Shown here in pieces: positions 49,008 to 57,676 of a stretch of DNA of 64,000 bases. The first letter of the stretch is position 1; each line of letters opens with the position of its first letter. The position numbers and the translations under genes were made by a program. A model generated the notes under the pieces. The model was not told the origin of the DNA, did not search any database, and saw nothing but the letters and a program-made list of their open reading frames with translations. This stretch comes from Streptomyces parvus (GTDB taxonomy: Bacteria; Actinomycetota; Actinomycetes; Streptomycetales; Streptomycetaceae), in assembly GCF_032121415.1 (NCBI RefSeq), contig NZ_CP135079.1, positions 5,518,001 to 5,582,000 of the forward strand, in the 5' to 3' direction.

Positions 49008-49637
49008 TCAGCGCACCCCGGCGGGCCGGAACTGCACGCTGACGCGCGGCCCGACGGCCCGTGCGGTCTTGGGGATCGCGTGCTCCCAGGTGCGCTGGCA
49101 ACTGCCGCCCATCACGATCAGGTCGCCGTGGCCGAGCGGTCTGCGGACGGGGGCGGGGCCCGGACGGCGCGGCCGCAGCGCCAGGTGCCGGGGCGCTCCC
49201 AGCGAGAGGATCGCGACCATCGTGTCCTCGCTGCTTCCCCGCCCGATGGTGTCCCCGTGCCAGGCGACCCCGTCCCGCCCGTCGCGGTAGAAGCACAGCC
49301 CCGCCGTGGTGAACGGCTCGCCCAGCTCGGCGGCGTAGTGCTCGCCGAGCTCGGTACGGGCGGCCTCCAGGGCCGGATGGGGCAGGGGGTCGTGGCGGCC
49401 GAAGAAGGCCAGCAGCCGGGGGACCGCCACCACACGCTCGTACATCACGCGCTGCTCGGCCCGCCAGGCGACGTCGCGTACCAGCGTCTCGAACAGCGTG
49501 TCCGCTCCCCGGAGCCACTGCGGCAGTACGTCGATCCAGGCTCCATGGCCGAGATCGGTACGCCGCAGTCCGCTCAGAGGGCGGGTGCCGACCTCGGCCT
49601 CCTGGTCGAAAAGCGAGCTTTGCAGGTGTACGGCCAT
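49008..49637 (-). CDS. alkB: AlkB-like 2-oxoglutarate/Fe(II) dioxygenase
   Basis: A 209-residue member of the AlkB family that removes alkyl groups from DNA/RNA bases by oxidation. VAWHGDTIGRG (about 121-131) gives the His-x-Asp iron ligands, SCQRTWEHAIPKT the distal His, and VSVQFRPAG near the end the 2-oxoglutarate-binding Arg. ATG 49637 is preferred to 49664 because homologues start with the following residues. It lies 39 bp after the GMC oxidoreductase stop on the same strand and may be the last gene of that transcript, though a shared pathway is not obvious. Confidence 0.9.
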   Translation of the reverse strand: MAVHLQSSLFDQEAEVGTRPLSGLRRTDLGHGAWIDVLPQWLRGADTLFETLVRDVAWRAEQRVMYERVVAVPRLLAFFGRHDPLPHPALEAARTELGEHYAAELGEPFTTAGLCFYRDGRDGVAWHGDTIGRGSSEDTMVAILSLGAPRHLALRPRRPGPAPVRRPLGHGDLIVMGGSCQRTWEHAIPKTARAVGPRVSVQFRPAGVR

Positions 49638-49676
49638 GAGGAGAGCGTAACGCCATTCGAGCACGTGTACGAATAC

Positions 49677-51254
49677 TTACGGGATGGCGGGGGCGGGGCC
49701 GTCCTTGATCAGATCGGCGCACTTCTCGCCGATCATCATCGTCGTGATGCACGGATTGACTGCGGGAAGGAACGGCATGACCGACGCGTCGGCCACCCGC
49801 AGCCCGGTGACGCCCTTCACCCGCAGCTGGGGGTCGAGCGGCGAGTCCGGGTCCTCCGCCGGGCCCATCCGTACGGTCCCGGCCGGGTGGTAGACGGTGT
49901 TGTGCGTCTCGCGGATGTAGTCGAACAGCTCCGCGTCCGTGGTCGCACCGGGACCCGGAGCCAGCTCGGCCCCCGCCCACGCCGCCATCTCCGGCTGGGC
50001 CACGATCTCCCGCGCCAGCCGCAGCCCGTACGTCATCACCCGTACGTCGTGCTCGTCGGTGAAGTAGCGCGGATCGACCCGGGGCTTGTCCCGGAAGTCC
50101 CGGGTCCGCAGCCGCACCGTGCCCCGTGACCGGGCGCGGGTGACGTTCGGGGTCAGACAGAACGCGTTGTCGGAGGTCGGGTAGCCGCGCCGGTAGGTGT
50201 TCATGTCGAACGGCACCGAGCCGTAGTGGAACATCAGGTCCGGCCGGTCGAGCCCCGGCTCGGTGTCCGCGAAGATCCCGATCTCCCACCACTGGGTGGA
50301 CGCGGTGACCATGGGCTGCTTCGCCTCCCACATGATCACCCCCTCCGGGTGGTCCTGGAGGTGCGAGCCGACGCCGGGGGAGTCCACCCGCACGTCCACC
50401 CCGGTCTCCCGCAGATGCCCGGCCGGACCGATACCGGACAGCATCAGCAGCTTCGGGGAGTCGATCGCCCCGCAGGAGACGATCACCTCGCGCCGCGCGT
50501 GCACCGCCCCGCTGTGCACGGTGTCGGGCTCCAGGTACTCCACCCCCGTGCACCGCCCGCCCTCGAACAGCAGCCGTTTCGCCTGGAGCCCGGTCCGTAC
50601 CTCCAGGTTGGGCCGCTTGCCCAGCACCGGGTGCAGATACGACACCGAGGCGGAGGAACGGGTGCCGTCCTCGCGGGCGTTGATCTGGAACCAGTGCGCG
50701 CCCCGGATCACGGTGGAGCCCGTGTTGAACGGGACGGTGGGGATGCCCGCCGTCGCGCAGGCCTCCAGCAGCGCCGTACCGCACGGGTCGCGGGGCGGTA
50801 CCGTCCGGATGGTGACCGGACCGGAGCGCCCGTGGTGGTCGCCGGGCGCGTCGTTGGTCTCCAAGCGCCGGTAGAGCGGGTAGCAGTCCGCCGCGCTCCA
50901 TCCCGTACAGCCGAGCGCCGCCCACTCGTCGAGGTCCTCGGCCGGGGCCCAGAAGGCGATGCAGGAGTTGTGCGAGGAGCAGCCGCCGAGCACCTTGGCG
51001 CGGGCGTGCCGCATGAAGCTGTTGCCCCGCTCCTGCGGCTCCACCGGATAGTCCCAGTCGTAACCGGACTCCAGCAGCGCCATCCACCGGTCCAGCCGCA
51101 GGATGCTGTCGTCCCCCACGTCCGAGGGGCCCGCCTCCAGCACGCAGACGGTGACGTCAGGGTCCTCGGTGAGCCGGGCGGCGATGACGGCACCGGCCGT
51201 ACCGCCGCCGACCACGACGTAGTCGAACGTGGACGCGGAGCTCTCTTCGGGCAT
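49677..51254 (-). CDS. GMC-family oxidoreductase (choline dehydrogenase-like)
   Basis: A 525-residue FAD alcohol oxidoreductase. It has the FAD fold FDYVVVGGGTAGAVIAARL at residues 10-28, the GMC signature 1 region KVLGGCSSHNSCIAFW, signature 2 GAIDSPKLLMLSGIGP, and the active-site VYHPAGTVRMG followed by NPCITTMMIGEKCAD with the usual His-Asn pair. It oxidises an alcohol such as choline to the aldehyde. Position after an aldehyde dehydrogenase and a permease in one leftward operon fits choline to betaine, but several amino-alcohols would fit equally well. Confidence 0.9.
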   Translation of the reverse strand: MPEESSASTFDYVVVGGGTAGAVIAARLTEDPDVTVCVLEAGPSDVGDDSILRLDRWMALLESGYDWDYPVEPQERGNSFMRHARAKVLGGCSSHNSCIAFWAPAEDLDEWAALGCTGWSAADCYPLYRRLETNDAPGDHHGRSGPVTIRTVPPRDPCGTALLEACATAGIPTVPFNTGSTVIRGAHWFQINAREDGTRSSASVSYLHPVLGKRPNLEVRTGLQAKRLLFEGGRCTGVEYLEPDTVHSGAVHARREVIVSCGAIDSPKLLMLSGIGPAGHLRETGVDVRVDSPGVGSHLQDHPEGVIMWEAKQPMVTASTQWWEIGIFADTEPGLDRPDLMFHYGSVPFDMNTYRRGYPTSDNAFCLTPNVTRARSRGTVRLRTRDFRDKPRVDPRYFTDEHDVRVMTYGLRLAREIVAQPEMAAWAGAELAPGPGATTDAELFDYIRETHNTVYHPAGTVRMGPAEDPDSPLDPQLRVKGVTGLRVADASVMPFLPAVNPCITTMMIGEKCADLIKDGPAPAIP

Positions 51255-51320
51255 CGGGTCTCCAGGGTCGGGCAGCCGACGGGGTTCCAGGGGTCCGGGC
51301 GGCCGGCGGGTCTGAGGGGT

Positions 51321-52901
51321 TCAGGCGGCCGGCGGGGGCGGGGGAGCGGTGGGGCCGGCGGACTCGACGCGGTGCTCGGCGAGTACGCCGGTCCGGTGCC
51401 GCTGGACGAACCAGTAGTAGGCGAAGCCGCCGAGCGCGACGACGCCGATGAACAGGAACGCGCCCCAGCGCAGATACCAGTGCTGCGGGCCGGTCGCGTT
51501 GTACACCTCGGCGCGCGGCCAGGCCAGGTTGAGCGACATGGCCGTGCCCCACAGCACGGCGAGCACGTTGACGGGCAGCCCCCAGCGGCCCAGCGAGAAC
51601 GCGCCCTCGCGCGGCTCCCAGTCGCCGCGCAGCCGGCGTAGCAGCATCGGCACGGTGACCAGCAGATACGCCACGTAGATCATGATGATCGCGATGCTGG
51701 TGATCACCGAGAAGATCTGCGGCTGGTTGATGTTCACGACCAGGATGACGACGCCCACCACCCCGATCAGCACGGCGGGCACCACGGGCGTCCTGAACCG
51801 GGGACTGACCCGGGCCAGCTTCGAGCCGGCGGGCAGGTTGTTGTCCCGCGCCATGGCGAACATCAGCCGGATCCCGGCGGCCTGCACGGCCAGCACGCAC
51901 ACCGTGATCGCGACGACCACCGCCCAGAGGAAGATCTCCCCGATCGTGTCGCCGAGCGTCGCCAGCACCACGTACTGAAGTCCGCCGGTGGAGAGCTCCT
52001 CGGCCTTGAGGTCCGGCACCGAGAGCAGCGCGAAGAGCAGGATGAACGCGCCGATCAGGAAGGACGCGACGAGCGCCCGCAGGATGGCGCGGGGCGCGTT
52101 GCGGCCCGGGTTGTGCGACTCCTCACCGAGCGAGGACGCGGTGTCGAAGCCGTACATCACATAGGCGGAGGCCAGCGACGCGGTGAGGAACGCGCCGAAG
52201 TAGCCGAGCGTCTGGCCGCTGCCCAGCCCGTACGTCTCCGTCAGCGCGGTGCTGGGGCCCCGGGTGATGTGCGCGCCCAGGAAGATGATCAGGGCGACGG
52301 CGGCGATCAGCTCGATGAAGACGCCCGCGGAGTTGATCCGGGCCATGAGCTTGACGCCGAACGCGTTGACCAGCGTGGAGAACAGGATCAGCACACTGCC
52401 GAGCAGGACGGCGTTGGCCGCCTGGTCGTTCTTGCCGCTCCCGTCGCCCACGAACTGGAACCAGCCGTCGATCTGCGGCAGCGTGATCTGGTAGGCCAGC
52501 GCCACGGCCGACAGCGTGACCATGGTGGCCGTCATCATCATCCAGCCGCCGAGCCAGCCGACGTGCGGACCGCCCATCTTCTTGGCCCAGTTGTAGACCG
52601 AACCGGCCACCGGATAGCGGGCGGCCAGCTCGCAGAAGCACAGCGCCACCATCAGCTGCCCGCAGAAGACCATCGGCCACGACCACCAGTAGGCGGGCCC
52701 GCCGAAGCTGACGCCGAAGTAGAACAGCTGGAAGGTGCCGGTCAGGATCGAGATGTAGCTGATCCCGGCGGCGAAGGTGTGGAAGTTGCCGAGCGTGCGC
52801 TTGAGTTCGGGGCGGTAGCCCAGCTCGCCGAGGGTGTCGTCGTCCTGCCGGCTCTCCGCCGCGCGGCCCGCCGCGTCCTTGGGGCGGCTCAATCGAACCA
52901 C
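51321..52901 (-). CDS. APC-family permease (amino acid-choline type)
   Basis: A 526-residue transporter with about 12 membrane helices. The first conserved block GISYISILTGTFQLFYFG, the GPAYWWSWPMVFCGQLMVALCFCELAARYP segment and SSLGEESHNPGRNAPRAI are typical of the amino acid/choline transporter branch of the APC superfamily (fungal Hnm1 relatives). It begins at GTG 52901, inside the last codons of the aldehyde dehydrogenase gene (13-bp overlap), so the two are coupled. The Pro-rich C-terminus is PTAPPPPPAA. It probably imports the alcohol or amine that the flanking enzymes oxidise. Confidence 0.87.
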   Translation of the reverse strand: MVRLSRPKDAAGRAAESRQDDDTLGELGYRPELKRTLGNFHTFAAGISYISILTGTFQLFYFGVSFGGPAYWWSWPMVFCGQLMVALCFCELAARYPVAGSVYNWAKKMGGPHVGWLGGWMMMTATMVTLSAVALAYQITLPQIDGWFQFVGDGSGKNDQAANAVLLGSVLILFSTLVNAFGVKLMARINSAGVFIELIAAVALIIFLGAHITRGPSTALTETYGLGSGQTLGYFGAFLTASLASAYVMYGFDTASSLGEESHNPGRNAPRAILRALVASFLIGAFILLFALLSVPDLKAEELSTGGLQYVVLATLGDTIGEIFLWAVVVAITVCVLAVQAAGIRLMFAMARDNNLPAGSKLARVSPRFRTPVVPAVLIGVVGVVILVVNINQPQIFSVITSIAIIMIYVAYLLVTVPMLLRRLRGDWEPREGAFSLGRWGLPVNVLAVLWGTAMSLNLAWPRAEVYNATGPQHWYLRWGAFLFIGVVALGGFAYYWFVQRHRTGVLAEHRVESAGPTAPPPPPAA

Positions 52902-54358
52902 CGCTGAGGGGTGGCGGCGACATTGCGCCAGATGTGTTTGGCCTCCTGGTATTCGGCGAGCCCCGCGGGCCCCAGCTCGCGGCCGAAACCGGACTGCTTC
53001 ATCCCGCCCCACTCCGCCTGCGGTACGTAGGGGTGGAAGTCGTTGATCCACACGGTGCCGGCCCGCAGCCGCGACGCCACCCGGTGGGCGCGCCCGCCGT
53101 CCTGCGTCCAGATTGCCCCTGCCAGCCCGTACACGGTGTCGTTGGCCAGCCGGACGGCGTCGTCCTCGTCCCGGAACCGCTCGACGGTGAGCACCGGGCC
53201 GAACGACTCGTCCTGCACCACGGACATCGAGGTGGCGCACTCGTCCAGCACGGTGGGCGGGTAGTAGAAGCCGTCCGCCAGCGCCGGATCATCGGGCCGC
53301 GCCCCGCCGCAGCGCAGCACCGCGCCCTCCGCGATGCCCTCCGCCACGTACGCCTCGACCTTGTCGCGGTGCGCGGCGGAGACCAGCGGCCCGCTGCGGG
53401 CGTCCTCGTCGAACGGCCCGCCGAGCTTGATCCTGCCCGCCCGCGCCACCAGCTCGTCCACGAACCGGTCGTGCAGCTCGTCCTGCACGAGGAGCCGCGC
53501 CCCGGCGGAGCAGACCTGGCCCGAGTGCAGGAACACCGCCATCAGCGCGTAGTCGACGGCGGTGTCGAAGTCGGCGTCGGCGAAGACGATGTTGGGATTC
53601 TTGCCGCCCAGCTCCAGGGCGACCTTCTTCACGGTGGGCGCGGCGGCCGCCATGATGCGCCGCCCGGTCACCAGCCCCCCGGTGAACGACACCAGATCGA
53701 CCCGCGGATCCTCCGTCAACGGAGCCCCGACCACACCCCCCGCCCCGAGCACCAGATTGGCGACCCCGTCCGGCAGCCCCGCCTCGGCCAGCAGCCGCAT
53801 GAGCAGGATGGCGGTGTGCGGGGTCAGCTCGCTCGGCTTGAGGACGAACGTGTTGCCGGCCCCGAGCGCAGGCGCGACCTTCCAGGCGGTCTGGAGCAGC
53901 GGATAGTTCCACGGGGTGATGAGCGCACACACCCCGACGGGTTCGTGCACGACCCTGCTGTCGACGTCCGCGAGCCCGGTGTCGACGACCCGCCCCGCGT
54001 CCCCGGCCGCGACGAGATCGCCGAAGTACCGGAAGCAGTTCGCGATGTCGTCCATGTCGTAGGCGCTCTCGACGAGCCGCTTGCCCGTGTCCAGCGACTC
54101 GGCCCGCGCGAAGACGTCCTTGTCCCGCTCCAGCAGCTCCGCCACCCGCAGCAGGAGCCGCCCCCGCTCGGCGGCGGGCGTCCCCGGCCAGGGCCCCCGG
54201 TCGAAGGCGGCCCGGGCGGCGGCGACGGCAGCGTCGGCGTCCTGGGCCCCGCCCTCGTCGACGGTGGCCACCAGCGTGCCGTCGGCCGGACAGCGGATCT
54301 CCCGCGTCCGCCCCTCGGCGGCAGCGGTCCACTGGCCATCGATGAACAGCTCCGGCAT
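52889..54358 (-). CDS. NAD(P)-dependent aldehyde dehydrogenase (betaine-aldehyde type)
   Basis: A 489-residue ALDH. Key features: NYPLLQTAWKVAPALGAGNTFVLKPSE (cofactor site), VALELGGKNPNIVF with the catalytic Glu (near 250), GQVCSAGARLLVQ with the nucleophile Cys (near 284), and ESFGPVLTV. The closest match by layout is betaine/gamma-aminobutyraldehyde dehydrogenases. ATG 54358 follows CAGGAGGAG, the best ribosome-binding site in the area. First gene of the ALDH-permease-GMC operon. Confidence 0.93.
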   Translation of the reverse strand: MPELFIDGQWTAAAEGRTREIRCPADGTLVATVDEGGAQDADAAVAAARAAFDRGPWPGTPAAERGRLLLRVAELLERDKDVFARAESLDTGKRLVESAYDMDDIANCFRYFGDLVAAGDAGRVVDTGLADVDSRVVHEPVGVCALITPWNYPLLQTAWKVAPALGAGNTFVLKPSELTPHTAILLMRLLAEAGLPDGVANLVLGAGGVVGAPLTEDPRVDLVSFTGGLVTGRRIMAAAAPTVKKVALELGGKNPNIVFADADFDTAVDYALMAVFLHSGQVCSAGARLLVQDELHDRFVDELVARAGRIKLGGPFDEDARSGPLVSAAHRDKVEAYVAEGIAEGAVLRCGGARPDDPALADGFYYPPTVLDECATSMSVVQDESFGPVLTVERFRDEDDAVRLANDTVYGLAGAIWTQDGGRAHRVASRLRAGTVWINDFHPYVPQAEWGGMKQSGFGRELGPAGLAEYQEAKHIWRNVAATPQRWFD

Positions 54359-54766
54359 GGGCTCCTCCTGTACGGGGCCGGGACGGGCGCCCCGCCATGC
54401 GCGGGTCACGACGCCGACCGGCTCCCTGCGCGACGACGTCAGCACAGACGGTAGGAGCGGCGGGGCGGGTGCGCATGGCGGGCGCGGCCGATCGGGGCAG
54501 GCGGGGACGGGCTCGCCGGAAGGGCTGAGATCGTTGTCCGTGCAACGCCGACGATGCCGCGGCTCGGAGTGCTCCTCGGCGGTCGGTGCTGTCCAGGACC
54601 CGGCCGGCGGGCGCGCCCCGATAGGATCCAGCCCGTGTCCTGACCGCAGGTTTCGGGTCAACGGCCGCTGATGCAGGGTGATTTACGGCCGGTCGCGCCG
54701 CCGCGACAACAGTGTCGCCGCCGGCGGCCGGAACGCCCGGAACACCGAGTGAGTGGAGTGCCAGTC
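54359..54766. other. Divergent promoter region between aldehyde dehydrogenase and FAD monooxygenase
   Basis: A 408-bp gap with no supported gene. It contains an inverted repeat CGTTG-TCCGTG-CAACG (54532-54547) and a second one at 54703-54718. No regulator gene for this region is encoded in the window. Promoters for both directions should lie here but are not clear in the GC-rich sequence. Confidence 0.65.
54703..54718. promoter_or_regulatory. Inverted repeat before the FAD monooxygenase
   Basis: GCGACA-ACAG-TGTCGC, perfect 6-bp arms, 49 bp before the start codon. Size and position fit an operator for a dimeric repressor such as TetR or MarR, but this is only a guess from symmetry. Confidence 0.45.
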
Positions 54767-55984
54767 ATGCGTGGAGGCAGCGTCGCCGTGGTCGGCGGCA
54801 GCATAGCGGGGTGTGCGGCGGCTCTCGCCGCCTCGCGCGGAGGGGCCGAGCGGGTCACGGTGCTGGAGCGTGCCGATGACCGGCTTCGGGACAGAGGGGT
54901 CGGAATCGCCCTCCACAGCGACCGGTACGACGAGCTGCGGGAAGCCGGTTACGTGGCCCCGGAGATGCCCTGGGCGCCGCTGACCCGGCGGGTGTGGAGC
55001 GTGCGCGACGGGGAGGCCGACCACGGGCGGGTCGTCGGCGAGCAGCCGTTCCCCTTCCGTGCCTACAGCTGGGGCTCGCTGTGGAGCGAACTGCGGCGCC
55101 GGGTGCCCGACGGGGTGTCCTACCGGTCCGGGGCCGTCGTCACCGCCGTCGAACCGGACGCCGACGGTGCGACGCTGAGGCTCGCGGACGGGTACGAGGA
55201 GCGCTTCGACCTCGTGATCGGCGCCGACGGATACCGCTCCGTCGTCCGCGAGGCCATGTTCCCCGGCGCGGACGCCACGTACGCCGGATACATCGGCTGG
55301 CGCGGCACGTCACCGGACGTCGCCGGCCTCCCATCGGACGGCGAGGACGCTCACAACATCGTCTTCCCCGGCGGCCATTGCATGATCTACCGCATCCCGG
55401 ACGGCGTCGGCGGGCACCGGCTCAACTGGGTGCTCTACACCGCACCCCCGCAGACCGACGGCCTCCACCCGGACCTGCGGACCCCCACCTCCCTCCCGCC
55501 CGGCCGCCTCAACTCCGAACTCACCGCGCACCTGCGCGCCCTGGTCGCCGACAACTTCCCGCCGTACTGGGCGGCCCGCGTGCTCCGCACCCCTGCCGAG
55601 ACCACCTTCATCCAGCCCATCTACGACCTGGAGGTGCCGCACTACACCTCGGGCCGCCTCGTGCTCGTGGGCGACGCCGCCAGCGTCGCCCGGCCGCACA
55701 TCGGCGGCGGCAGCGTGAAGGCGCTCCAGGACGCCACGGCGCTGGAGGCCGCCTGGCTGGCCGGGGGCAGCTGGAAGGAGGTCCTGGGAGGCTACGACGA
55801 ACGGCGCGGCACGGTCGGGGCCGCCATGGTCGCCCTCGCCCGCCGGATGGGCGACGCCCAGGTCGAGAACACCCCCGACTGGACCGCCATGGACCAGGCC
55901 GGGTTCGACGCGTGGTGGCAGGCACAGAACAGCGGCTCCGACCGCCGCAGCGGCTTCGGCGGGCACAGCATGAAGGCCCGTTAG
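54767..55984 (+). CDS. FAD-dependent aromatic-type monooxygenase
   Basis: A 405-residue class A flavoprotein monooxygenase. N-terminal VAVVGGSIAGCAAALAAS is the FAD fold (the second Gly of GxGxxG is Ser), DLVIGADGYRSVVR is the DG motif and LVLVGDAASVARPHIGGGSVKALQDA the GD motif near residues 300-320. Between them GYIGWRGT and NWVLYTAP match the group that includes 2,6-dihydroxypyridine and 6-hydroxynicotinate 3-monooxygenases. ATG 54767 follows GTGGAG. Divergent from the aldehyde dehydrogenase operon. Substrate unknown. Confidence 0.9.
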   Translation: MRGGSVAVVGGSIAGCAAALAASRGGAERVTVLERADDRLRDRGVGIALHSDRYDELREAGYVAPEMPWAPLTRRVWSVRDGEADHGRVVGEQPFPFRAYSWGSLWSELRRRVPDGVSYRSGAVVTAVEPDADGATLRLADGYEERFDLVIGADGYRSVVREAMFPGADATYAGYIGWRGTSPDVAGLPSDGEDAHNIVFPGGHCMIYRIPDGVGGHRLNWVLYTAPPQTDGLHPDLRTPTSLPPGRLNSELTAHLRALVADNFPPYWAARVLRTPAETTFIQPIYDLEVPHYTSGRLVLVGDAASVARPHIGGGSVKALQDATALEAAWLAGGSWKEVLGGYDERRGTVGAAMVALARRMGDAQVENTPDWTAMDQAGFDAWWQAQNSGSDRRSGFGGHSMKAR

Positions 55985-56088
55985 GGCGTAGGGAGCCGGG
56001 GGCGGTGGCGGGCCGGCAACGGCCGCCGCCCCGCTCCCGTCGCCGTTCGCCGGCCCCCCCGTATCACGGTCCTCCTGCCGCTGGCTCC

Positions 56089-56817
56089 TCAGGCCCCCGT
56101 CGCCGTCAGTTCCAGCGCCGCGTGCAGCGCCGTCGCGTCGGCGCGGGCGTCCTCGCCGGACAGGCGCAGCGTCATCCGCCCCGAGGTGAGGACCGTGAGC
56201 GTACGGGCGCACGCGACGGCCTGGGCGGGGCTGGGGGAGACCAGCAGGACGGCGATGCCCTCGGCCGCCAGGGTGGTCACCAACGCGTCGATCTGCCGCA
56301 CCAGTACGGGCGCGAGGCCCTCCGTCGGCTCGTCGAGCAGCAGCACCCGCGGCGAGCCGAGCAGCGCGCGGGCCAGCGCCAGCATCTGCTGTTCGCCCCC
56401 GGACAGGTCCGTACCCCGGTTGCCCCGGCGCTCGCCCAGCCGGGGCAGCAGCTCCAGGACCCGCGCGGGGGTCCACACACTGGGGCGGGTCGTGTCGCCC
56501 CGGCGCGGCGGACGGTAGGACAGCCGCAGGTGCTCCTCGACCGTGAGCCCGGCGAACACCCGGCGGCCCTGCGGTACGAGACCGATCCCCGCCCGGGCGA
56601 TCCGGTGGGCCGGCTGCCCGGTCACGTCACGGCCGTCCAGGCGTACGGTTCCGGCGCTCGGCCGCATCAGCCCGGCGACGGTGTGGACGAGCGTGGTCTT
56701 GCCCGCGCCGTTGTGGCCGACCACGGCATGGACCGTGCCGGCGGGGACCGACAGGTCGAGGCCGTGGAGGACGGTGCCGCCGTGGTAGCCCGCGGTCAGG
56801 CCGGTGAGTTCGAGCAT
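56089..56817 (-). CDS. livF: Liv-type ABC transporter ATPase (LivF)
   Basis: A 242-residue ABC ATPase with GHNGAGKTT (Walker A), a Q-loop region GLVPQGRRVF typical of LivF, signature LSGGEQQML and LLLDEPTEGLAP (Walker B). After Walker B the switch histidine region reads LLVSPSPAQAV, where LivF proteins normally have a VEQ(N/H) switch; the canonical His is absent here. ATG 56817 lies 10 bp after the livG stop. Last gene of the leftward importer operon. Confidence 0.92.
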   Translation of the reverse strand: MLELTGLTAGYHGGTVLHGLDLSVPAGTVHAVVGHNGAGKTTLVHTVAGLMRPSAGTVRLDGRDVTGQPAHRIARAGIGLVPQGRRVFAGLTVEEHLRLSYRPPRRGDTTRPSVWTPARVLELLPRLGERRGNRGTDLSGGEQQMLALARALLGSPRVLLLDEPTEGLAPVLVRQIDALVTTLAAEGIAVLLVSPSPAQAVACARTLTVLTSGRMTLRLSGEDARADATALHAALELTATGA

Positions 56818-56827
56818 CGGGTGCCGG

Positions 56828-57676
56828 TCATCCTCTCGCGTCGGTGGGGGACGGGCAGACGGTCGGGATCGTCCTGGCCCGGGCACCGTCCTGGCCCGCC
56901 GACGGGCCGGTTCCGTGGTACGCCTCCCGTACCTCCGGATGCGCCAGCACCTCCTGGGTCGGTCCGCTGACCAGCACCCGCCCCGCCGCCAACACCGTCA
57001 CCGACGTGGCGAGTTCGGCGACCACCTCGACATGGTGCTCGACCAGGACGACCGCGACGCTGGACGGCAGCGCCCCGAGGATGCCGAGCAGCCGGCCGAT
57101 GTCGCCGTCGGTCAGCCCGGCAGCCGGTTCGTCCAGGAGCAGCAGCCGGGGGTCACCCGCCAGCGCGGCGGCGAGGTCGAGCATGCGGCGCTGCCCGTGC
57201 GAGAGCGCGGAGGCCGGCCGGTGGGCGAGGTCCGCGAGGCCGACCGTCTCCAGATGGCGGCCCGCGGCCTCCTCGTGCAGCCGGTGACGGGAGGGTCTGC
57301 GCCATGCTCCGCGACGCTGGGGATGGTGCGGCCAACCCGCCAGCACCACATTGTCCAGTACCGACAACTCCGCTATCACCGAGGGCTGTTGGAAGCTGCG
57401 GGCGATACCGAGACGGCTCCGCTTCGCCGTGGGCTTACGGGTGATGTCGGCACCGTCGAGAGCGATCGTGCCGTGGTCGGGCCGGTCGGTGCCCGCGATG
57501 AGGTTGAGCAGGGTGGTCTTGCCCGCCCCGTTGGGGCCGATGACGGCGTGCCGGGCCCCCGTCGGCAGTCGCAGGCTCACGTCGTCGACGGCGGTGAGCG
57601 TGCCGTACCTGCGGGTGAGCCGGTCGAGGGCGAGGACCGCAGGGGGCGTGGTGGCCGGTGCGGGTGGCGATGTCAT
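56828..57676 (-). CDS. livG: Liv-type ABC transporter ATPase (LivG)
   Basis: A 282-residue ABC ATPase: GPNGAGKTT (Walker A, near 42), GIARSFQQPSV (LivG-type Q-loop), LSHGQRRMLDLA (signature), LLLDEPAAGLT (Walker B) and VEHHVEVV (switch His). Longer than LivF by a C-terminal tail, as is usual. ATG 57676 overlaps the fused permease stop (ATGA). Forms the ATPase heterodimer with LivF. Confidence 0.93.
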   Translation of the reverse strand: MTSPPAPATTPPAVLALDRLTRRYGTLTAVDDVSLRLPTGARHAVIGPNGAGKTTLLNLIAGTDRPDHGTIALDGADITRKPTAKRSRLGIARSFQQPSVIAELSVLDNVVLAGWPHHPQRRGAWRRPSRHRLHEEAAGRHLETVGLADLAHRPASALSHGQRRMLDLAAALAGDPRLLLLDEPAAGLTDGDIGRLLGILGALPSSVAVVLVEHHVEVVAELATSVTVLAAGRVLVSGPTQEVLAHPEVREAYHGTGPSAGQDGARARTIPTVCPSPTDARG

